Part shown: positions 58,502 to 64,000 of the stretch, piece by piece | How positions within the stretch are numbered: the stretch's first letter is position 1 | Layout of the letters: every line of letters begins with the position of its first letter | Assembly: GCF_001482365.1 (NCBI RefSeq) | Contig: NZ_CP013254.1 | Span: 992,001 to 1,056,000 of the forward strand | Direction: 5' to 3' | From: Kocuria flava | GTDB taxonomy: Bacteria; Actinomycetota; Actinomycetes; Actinomycetales; Micrococcaceae | Length of the DNA stretch: 64,000 bases | Translations under genes and position numbers: made by a program | Notes under the pieces: generated by a model | Database searches by the model: none | Told to the model about the DNA's origin: nothing | The model's input: the letters and a program-made list of their open reading frames with translations, nothing else

Positions 58502-60193
58502 TCAGACGGTGACCGCGCCCAGGGAGGCGGAGCGCACGAGCTTGACGTACTTGCCCAGCACCCCGCCCGCGTACTGCGGCGGCAGCGGTGACCAGCCGGT
58601 GCGCCGGGCGGCGAGCTCCTCCGCGTCGACCAGCAGCTCCAGGTTCCTGGCAGCGAGGTCCACGCGGATCCGGTCGCCGTCGCGCACGAACGCGATCGGC
58701 CCGGCGTCGACCGCCTCGGGGGCGATGTGGCCGATGCACAGCCCCGTCGTCCCTCCGGAGAACCGCCCGTCCGTCAGCAGCAGCACGTCCTTGCCCAGGC
58801 CCGCGCCCTTGATCGCGCCGGTGATCGCGAGCATCTCCCGCATCCCGGGCCCGCCCTTGGGGCCCTCGTAGCGGATCACCACGACGTCGCCGGCGGTGAT
58901 CCCGCCCCGGCCCAGGGCGTCCATCGCGGCCTGCTCGCGCTCGAAGACCCGGGCCGGGCCCTCGAAGACCTCGGCGTCGAAGCCGGCGGACTTCACCACG
59001 GCCCCCTCCGGGGCCAGCGACCCGTGCAGGACCGTGATCCCGCCGGTGCGGTGTATGGGGTTGTCCAGGGCGCGGATGACCGTCCCGTCGAGGGGGTCGG
59101 GGTCCAGGGCGGCGAGGTTCTCGGCGACGGTGCGGCCCGTCACGGTCAGGGCGTCCCCGTGCAGCAGCCCGGCGTCGAGCAGGGCCTTCATGACCACCGG
59201 GATCCCGCCGTGGCGGTCGACGTCGTTCATCACGTACCGGCCGAAGGGCTTGAGGTCGGCGAGGTGGGGCACGCGGTCGCCGATCCGGTTGAAGTCGTCG
59301 AGGGAGAGCTCCACCTCCGCCTCGTGGGCGATCGCGAGCAGGTGCAGCACGGCGTTGGTGGAGCCGCCGAGGGCCATGAGCACGGTGATCGCGTTCTCGA
59401 AGGCCTCCCGGGTCAGCACGTCCCGGGCCGTGATCCCCCGCCGCAGCAGCTCCACGACCGCCTCCCCGGAGCGGTGGGCGAACTGGTCGCGGCGCCGGTC
59501 GGCCGAGGGCGGGGCGGCGGAGCCGGGCAGGCTCATGCCCAGGGCCTCGGCCACGGAGGCCATCGTGTTCGCGGTGTACATCCCGCCGCACGCGCCCTCG
59601 CCGGGGCAGATGGCCCGCTCGATCCGGTCCAGGTCCTGCTTGCCCATCAGCCCGGCCTTGCAGGCGCCCACCGCCTCGAACGCGTCGATGAGCGTGACGT
59701 CCTTCTCGGTGCCGTCGGTAAGCTTCACCCACCCCGGGGCGATCGTCCCGGCGTAGAGGAAGACCGCGGCGAGGTCCAGGCGGGCGGCGGCCATGAGCAT
59801 CCCCGGCAGGGACTTGTCGCAGCCGGCCAGCAGCACCGAGCCGTCCAGGCGCTCGGCCTGCATCACGGTCTCCACCGAGTCGGCGATGACCTCGCGCGAG
59901 ACCAGCGAGAAGTGCATGCCCTGGTGGCCCATCGAGATCCCGTCCGAGACGGAGATCGTGCCGAACTCCAGGGGATAGCCGCCGCCGGCGTGCACGCCCT
60001 CCTTGCACCCCTGGGCCAGCCGGTCCAGGGAGAGGTTGCACGGGGTGATCTCGTTCCACGAGCTGGCGATGCCGATCTGCGGCTTCTCCCAGTCGTCGTC
60101 GCCCATCCCCACTGCGCGCAGCATGCCGCGGCTGGCGGTCGCGTCGATGCCGTCGGTGACCTGGCGGCTGCGGGGCTTCATGTCGGGGCTCAT
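58502..60193 (-). CDS. ilvD: Dihydroxy-acid dehydratase IlvD
   Basis: 563 aa, normal length. Fe-S ligands Cys52 (EITPCN), Cys125 (GCDKSLPG) and Cys202 (GACGGMYTANTM) are present, as are the DGRFSGGTTGLCIGHIAPEA and C-terminal GGVLGKYVKLV motifs. Dehydrates dihydroxy-acids to 2-oxo acids in valine, leucine and isoleucine synthesis. ATG 60193 with GGAGGA. Stands apart from other ilv genes here. Confidence 0.97.
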   Translation of the reverse strand: MSPDMKPRSRQVTDGIDATASRGMLRAVGMGDDDWEKPQIGIASSWNEITPCNLSLDRLAQGCKEGVHAGGGYPLEFGTISVSDGISMGHQGMHFSLVSREVIADSVETVMQAERLDGSVLLAGCDKSLPGMLMAAARLDLAAVFLYAGTIAPGWVKLTDGTEKDVTLIDAFEAVGACKAGLMGKQDLDRIERAICPGEGACGGMYTANTMASVAEALGMSLPGSAAPPSADRRRDQFAHRSGEAVVELLRRGITARDVLTREAFENAITVLMALGGSTNAVLHLLAIAHEAEVELSLDDFNRIGDRVPHLADLKPFGRYVMNDVDRHGGIPVVMKALLDAGLLHGDALTVTGRTVAENLAALDPDPLDGTVIRALDNPIHRTGGITVLHGSLAPEGAVVKSAGFDAEVFEGPARVFEREQAAMDALGRGGITAGDVVVIRYEGPKGGPGMREMLAITGAIKGAGLGKDVLLLTDGRFSGGTTGLCIGHIAPEAVDAGPIAFVRDGDRIRVDLAARNLELLVDAEELAARRTGWSPLPPQYAGGVLGKYVKLVRSASLGAVTV

Positions 60194-60322
60194 GCGGTCC
60201 TCCGGGGTCGGGGCGTGCGGCGGGGTGTCCGGCGAGCCTATCGACGGGCTCGCGGGGCGTCGACCCCCGCGCCCGGGGGCGACCGCCGCCGTGCGCGGGG
60301 ACCTCCGCCGCCGGGCGCGGGG

Positions 60323-60351
60323 GAGACAAGCGCGGCCAGGGCTCCTAGGCT
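60323..60351 (+). promoter_or_regulatory. Promoter of the short-chain dehydrogenase gene
   Basis: GAGACA (60323-60328) and TAGGCT (60346-60351) with a 17-bp spacer; leader about 37 nt with a GAAGGAG site. Confidence 0.6.
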
Positions 60352-60394
60352 GGAGGAGAGCAACGATAAGCACCCTGATCGAAGGAGTTCCGCG

Positions 60395-61294
60395 ATGCCC
60401 GAGTCCCCCGTCTCCCAGCACGCCCGTGCGATGACCGACGAGGGGGGGATGCCCGAGCAGCAGCAGCGTCCGCCCGGGCTCACCGCCGCGATGGACCCGG
60501 TGCCCGACCACGGGGAGTCCTCGTGGCAGGGCCGCGGCCGGCTGGAGGGGCTCAAGGCCCTGATCACCGGCGGGGACTCCGGCATCGGCCGGGCCGTGGC
60601 GATCGCCTTCGCCCGCGAGGGCGCCGACGTCGCGATCAACCACCTGCCCGAGGAGCAGGAGGACGCCCAGGACGTGGTCGGGTGGATCGAGAAGGCGGGG
60701 CGCACGGCCGTGCTGGTCCCCGGCGACCTGCGCGAGGAGCAGGTCTGCCAGGAGGTCGTCGACCGCGCGGTCGAGGGCCTCGGCGGGCTCAACGTGGTCG
60801 TCAACAACGCGGGCTACCACTGGGCCCGCGGCGAGCCGGGCCTCGAGGGCCTGCGCACCGAGGACCTCGAGCGGGCCGTGCGCACCAACCTCTACGGCAC
60901 CCTGTGGGTCAGCCGGGCGGCGCTGCCCCACCTCGGCCGCGGGGACAGCATCATCAACACCACCTCGGTCCAGGCCTACGACCCCTCCGTGACGATGATC
61001 GACTACGCCGCGACCAAGGCCGCCCTCAACAACGTCACCGCCAACCTCGCCGCCGAGCTCGGCCCGCGCGGGATCCGCGTCAACGCCGTGGCCCCCGGCC
61101 CGGTGTGGACGCCGCTGCAGCCGGCCACGAAGGAGCCGGAGGCGGTCGCGGCCATGGGCCGGGACACCCCGCTGGGCCGCATCGCCCAGCCGGCCGAGCT
61201 CGCGGGCGCCTACGTCTTCCTCGCCTCCCCGGAGGAGGCCGGCTACGTCAGCGGTTCGGTGCTGGGGGTCACCGGCGGCACGCCGGTCTTCTGA
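60395..61294 (+). CDS. Short-chain dehydrogenase/reductase, general-stress (YdaD/YhdF) type
   Basis: 299 aa. A 50-residue N-terminal extension rich in Gln/Pro precedes the NAD site TGGDSGIGRA (58-67). The NNAG motif is at 136-139, and catalytic Ser190, Tyr203 and Lys207 are in order. The long lead (MDPVPDHGESSWQGRGRLEGLKALI) marks the stress-linked SDR group. Followed by the ChaB gene 68 bp later on the same strand. Confidence 0.92.
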   Translation: MPESPVSQHARAMTDEGGMPEQQQRPPGLTAAMDPVPDHGESSWQGRGRLEGLKALITGGDSGIGRAVAIAFAREGADVAINHLPEEQEDAQDVVGWIEKAGRTAVLVPGDLREEQVCQEVVDRAVEGLGGLNVVVNNAGYHWARGEPGLEGLRTEDLERAVRTNLYGTLWVSRAALPHLGRGDSIINTTSVQAYDPSVTMIDYAATKAALNNVTANLAAELGPRGIRVNAVAPGPVWTPLQPATKEPEAVAAMGRDTPLGRIAQPAELAGAYVFLASPEEAGYVSGSVLGVTGGTPVF

Positions 61295-61362
61295 GCCGCC
61301 GCGCCGCCGGTGCGGCGGGATCCCGCACCACCCGAAGCTCCCCGCACGGAAAGGAACGGATC

Positions 61363-61785
61363 ATGGCCAAGACGGGCAAGGACGACCACGCGAAGAAGAG
61401 CGAGCTGCCCTCGACCCTGCAGCGCTCGGCGCAGCAGGCGCAGGACACCTTCGCCAAGACCTACGACTCCGCGCTCGAGCAGTACGGCGACGAGGAGCGC
61501 GCCGCGCGCACGGCCTTCGCGTCCCTGAAGCACACGCACGAGAAGGTCGGCGACCACTGGGAGGTGAAGCAGGAGAGCGGGCCCTCCGACGAGCACGCCG
61601 AGGGCGGCCGGGACGACCCCGCACCGACCGCCGGGGGCGTGGACGCGAACGCCTCGAAGCAGCACCTCTACGAGCTGGCCCAGCGGCTGCGGGTCGAGGG
61701 CCGGTCCTACATGACCAAGAAGGAGCTCGTCGAGGCGATCCGCAAGGCCAACGACGCCGCCACGCGGCAGGCCCGCGGGAACTGA
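61363..61785 (+). CDS. ChaB protein with Rho N-terminal-like domain
   Basis: 140 aa. Residues 10-70 are a ChaB domain (LPSTLQRSAQQAQDTFAKTYDSALEQYGDEERAARTAFASLKHTHEKVGDHWE). Residues about 100-138 resemble a Rho-N/SAP-like module (KQHLYELAQRLRVEGRSYMTKKELVEAIRKAN). Between them lies an acidic linker. Function unknown in actinobacteria; ChaB is linked to cation transport regulation in E. coli. Strong AAGGA site. Confidence 0.9.
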   Translation: MAKTGKDDHAKKSELPSTLQRSAQQAQDTFAKTYDSALEQYGDEERAARTAFASLKHTHEKVGDHWEVKQESGPSDEHAEGGRDDPAPTAGGVDANASKQHLYELAQRLRVEGRSYMTKKELVEAIRKANDAATRQARGN

Positions 61786-61804
61786 GCCGCGGCGTCGGCG
61801 CCGC

Positions 61805-62557
61805 TCAGGCCACCCCGAGCAGGCCCCGCACGAGGGTGAGGGTCCCGCCGGCCCCGGCGAGCACGAGCGCGAGGGTGCGCGCCGCGGCGGTCGGCACGCG
61901 CCGGGCCAGCACCCCGCCGAGCAGGACGCCGAGCACGACCACGGCGACGACGCCGGGCGCGATCCACCACGGCGGCACCCCGCCGGGCCCGGCCGCCCCC
62001 AGCAGCGTCTTGGTCAGCACCGACAGTGCGCCCATGGTCATGAACACCGGCTGCAGGGTCGCGGCGAACGAGCGGTGGTCCCAGCGGGCCAGCCGGGAGT
62101 GGATGACCATCACCGGCGCGGCCACCCCCGCCGTCGTGTTGAAGAAGCCCCCGATCGCGCCGGCGAGCACCGTGGGCAGCCGCCCGGGCCACTCCGGCAG
62201 CCGGGGCAGGCCGAAGGTCGTCGCGAGCGCCGCCAGCACCACCGCCCCGATCACCACCTGCAGCCACGCCGCGGGCAGCTCCCGGACCAGCAGCGCCGCC
62301 GGCACCGCCCCCACGGCCGCGGCCGGGGCGATCAGCGCGTAGCGGCGCCAGTCCACGTCGCGGCGCACCGAGAGCATGATGAGGAAGCCGGAGACCGTCG
62401 TCGTCGCGTTGGTCACGAGCACCCCCGAGGCCGGGCCGATCAGCAGCGCCAGGGTCGGGGCGACGACCAGGCCCACCCCGGTCCCGGACACGCGCTGGAG
62501 GACCGTGCCCACGAGCACGGCCAGGGCGGCGACGACGACGAGTTCCACGGGCCCCAT
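61805..62557 (-). CDS. TauE/SafE family sulfite/organosulfonate exporter-like permease
   Basis: 250 aa with about seven or eight hydrophobic segments. TauE signs are SGTGVGLVVAPTLALLIGP and GAIGGFFNTTAGVAAPVMVIH (the conserved GxxxGxxG repeats). Family members export sulfite or sulfoacetate or move other anions. Convergent with the ChaB gene. The ATG at 62557 has no Shine-Dalgarno; a longer open frame exists but adds only Arg/Pro-rich residues. Confidence 0.88.
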   Translation of the reverse strand: MGPVELVVVAALAVLVGTVLQRVSGTGVGLVVAPTLALLIGPASGVLVTNATTTVSGFLIMLSVRRDVDWRRYALIAPAAAVGAVPAALLVRELPAAWLQVVIGAVVLAALATTFGLPRLPEWPGRLPTVLAGAIGGFFNTTAGVAAPVMVIHSRLARWDHRSFAATLQPVFMTMGALSVLTKTLLGAAGPGGVPPWWIAPGVVAVVVLGVLLGGVLARRVPTAAARTLALVLAGAGGTLTLVRGLLGVA

Positions 62558-62604
62558 TGTGCGCCACCGCCCGTGCGCCGGGAGCGGACGCGCCCCCGCC
62601 CCCG

Positions 62605-62633
62605 TTGGCGCCGGCCCCGACCGACAGTAGGCT
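62605..62633 (+). promoter_or_regulatory. Promoter of the aldehyde dehydrogenase gene
   Basis: TTGGCG (62605-62610) and TAGGCT (62628-62633) with a 17-bp spacer; leader of about 55 nt with a GGAGAG ribosome site. Confidence 0.65.
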
Positions 62634-62694
62634 GACGAGGAGACGCGGCCCCTGGCGGCCGGCCACCGCACGACCGAGGACGGAGAGACAGCAC

Positions 62695-64000
62695 ATGACC
62701 ATCACCCGGGACCTGATCATCGGCGGCGAGCACGTGCCGGCACAGTCCGGACGCACCACCGAGGACCTCAACCCCTACACCGGCGAGGTCTTCGCCCGCG
62801 TCGCGGCCGCCGGCCCCGACGACGTCCACCGGGCCGTGGGCGCGGCGGCGGACGCGGCCGAGGCCTGGGCCGCCACGGTCCCGAACGAGCGGCGGCGGAT
62901 CTTCCTGCGCGCCGCCGACATCTTCGAGTCCCGCCTCGAGGAGGGCGCCCGGATCATGGCCGAGGAGGTCGGGGGCGTGCGCGGCTGGGCCGAGTTCAAC
63001 ACCCACCTCGCCGCGAACATCCTGCGCGAGGCGGCCGGGGCCACGACCCTGCCGCAGGGCGAGGTGCTCGCCACCGACATGCCCGGGGTGATCTCGATGT
63101 CGGTGCGCCAGCCCTACGGCGTCGTCGCCGCGATCTCCCCCTGGAACGCCCCGTTCATCCTGGGCATGCGCGCCATCGCCGTGCCCCTGGCCGTGGGCAA
63201 CACCGTGGTGCTGAAGCCCAGCGAGGACGCCCCGCTGGCGTGCGGGCTCTTCCTCGCCGACGCCCTGGTCGAGGCCGGGCTGCCCGCGGGCGTGCTCAAC
63301 GTGGTGACCAACGACCGGGCGGACGCCGCCGGGGTCGTCGAGGCGCTGATCTCCGACCAGCGGGTGCGGATGGTCAACTTCACCGGCTCCACCTCCGTGG
63401 GCCGCACCATCGGCACCCTCGCCGCCCAGCACCTGAAGCCCGCCGTGCTGGAGCTCGGCGGGAAGAACAGCCTCGTGGTGCTCGAGGACGCCGACCTCGA
63501 CTACGCGGTCGACGCCGCGGCGTTCGGCGCGTACATGAACGCCGGGCAGATCTGCATGTCCGTGGACCGGGTCCTGGTGGACCGCAGCATCGCCGCGGAG
63601 TTCACCGAGCGCTTCGCCGCGAAGGTGCGGGACCTGCCCACCGGCGACCCGACCGACCCCGCCACGGTGATCGGCCCGGCCGTCAACCCGCGGTCCGCCC
63701 AGCGCCAGTACGGGCTCATCGAGGACGCGGTCGCCAAGGGCGCCACCGTGCGCGCCGGCGGCCACCGGCTCGAGAACTCGCTCGTGCCCGCGACCGTGCT
63801 CACCGACGTCACCCCGCAGATGGACATCTTCCACGACGAGATCTTCGGGGCGGTCACGGTGGTCTTCGAGGTCGACGGCCCGGACGACGCCGTGGAGTTC
63901 GCCAACAACACCAACTACGGGCTCACCGCCGGGGTGATCACCGAGAACCTCGGCGAGGGCTGGGACGTGGCCAAGCGGCTGAAGACCGGGATCGTCCACG
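62695..64000 (+). CDS. Aldehyde dehydrogenase (benzaldehyde/vanillin dehydrogenase-like), 3' end outside window
   Basis: At least 435 codons, open at the window end. NAD-binding and catalytic motifs are in place: SPWNAPFIL, KPSE, NFTGSTSVG, ELGGKN (Glu253) and NAGQICMS (Cys287). The sequence resembles the vanillin/benzaldehyde branch, which oxidises aromatic aldehydes to acids. Typical members are about 480-500 aa, so roughly 50 residues are missing. ATG 62695 with GGAGAG. Alone on its strand here. Confidence 0.93.
   Translation, partial: MTITRDLIIGGEHVPAQSGRTTEDLNPYTGEVFARVAAAGPDDVHRAVGAAADAAEAWAATVPNERRRIFLRAADIFESRLEEGARIMAEEVGGVRGWAEFNTHLAANILREAAGATTLPQGEVLATDMPGVISMSVRQPYGVVAAISPWNAPFILGMRAIAVPLAVGNTVVLKPSEDAPLACGLFLADALVEAGLPAGVLNVVTNDRADAAGVVEALISDQRVRMVNFTGSTSVGRTIGTLAAQHLKPAVLELGGKNSLVVLEDADLDYAVDAAAFGAYMNAGQICMSVDRVLVDRSIAAEFTERFAAKVRDLPTGDPTDPATVIGPAVNPRSAQRQYGLIEDAVAKGATVRAGGHRLENSLVPATVLTDVTPQMDIFHDEIFGAVTVVFEVDGPDDAVEFANNTNYGLTAGVITENLGEGWDVAKRLKTGIVH

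Overview
The window is about 74% GC by eye, almost fully coding, uses GTG starts freely, and its operons are tightly packed with 4-bp (ATGA/GTGA) and 8-bp overlaps. With the desferrioxamine-type siderophore genes, FecCD uptake, ANTAR and LuxR regulators, bacterial topoisomerase IB and leaderless starts, this points to a chromosomal segment of a high-GC actinobacterium, most likely Micrococcaceae (Kocuria-like). The genus is inference. No rRNA, tRNA, CRISPR, phage or insertion sequence was seen.

Layout. 1-3.9 kb: four genes of a Dpp/Opp peptide ABC importer (two permeases, two ATPases), ended by a textbook terminator. 3.9-11.1 kb: a split 5-oxoproline (pyroglutamate) utilisation locus. An NRAMP-related transporter and a DUF1445 putative D-glutamate cyclase read rightward; pxpA, fused pxpBC, a biotin carboxylase/BCCP protein and a GntR regulator read leftward. 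Each promoter carries the same palindrome (GATTGTTCAACAATC and GATTGTTCAACAATT). 11.3-19.1 kb: ROK fructokinase, CynX-type MFS carrier, ABM monooxygenase, IclR regulator, a GMC oxidoreductase with a gluconate-dehydrogenase-subunit-3-like partner, and a secreted TAP-type peptidase. 19.3-23.7 kb: membrane proteins, a DMT exporter, a PQQ-type sugar dehydrogenase lipoprotein and a two-repeat DUF1540 protein.

23.8-34.4 kb is an iron island. A leftward siderophore-uptake operon (binding lipoprotein, two FecCD permeases, ATPase, siderophore-interacting reductase) diverges from a rightward desferrioxamine-type biosynthesis operon (decarboxylase, N-hydroxylase, acyltransferase-NIS synthetase fusion). 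Two DtxR/IdeR-like iron boxes lie between them.

34.4-52.7 kb is mixed housekeeping: topoisomerase IB, a seven-repeat FG-GAP secreted protein, flavodoxin, zinc alcohol dehydrogenase, VOC protein, paired fluoride channels, FUSC-type protein, GAF-ANTAR regulator, RlmC, a LolD/FtsX-type ABC exporter divergent from a two-component system, and a frameshifted wall protein. 53-57.7 kb joins sulfur and lipid metabolism: a CstB-like persulfide dioxygenase-rhodanese behind two CsoR/CstR-type operators, then a sulfolipid (SQDG) set (SqdX-like glycosyltransferase, SqdB, methyltransferase). 58-64 kb: Lrp regulator, ilvD, a stress-type short-chain dehydrogenase with a ChaB protein, TauE/SafE permease, and an aldehyde dehydrogenase running off the end.

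Three genes (DUF4389 membrane protein, wall-anchored protein, SQDG-locus methyltransferase) are each interrupted by a single-base frameshift. These may be real mutations or assembly indels. The strongest lead for unexplored biology is the biotin-linked 5-oxoproline locus, whose pieces together resemble a split urea-carboxylase architecture.
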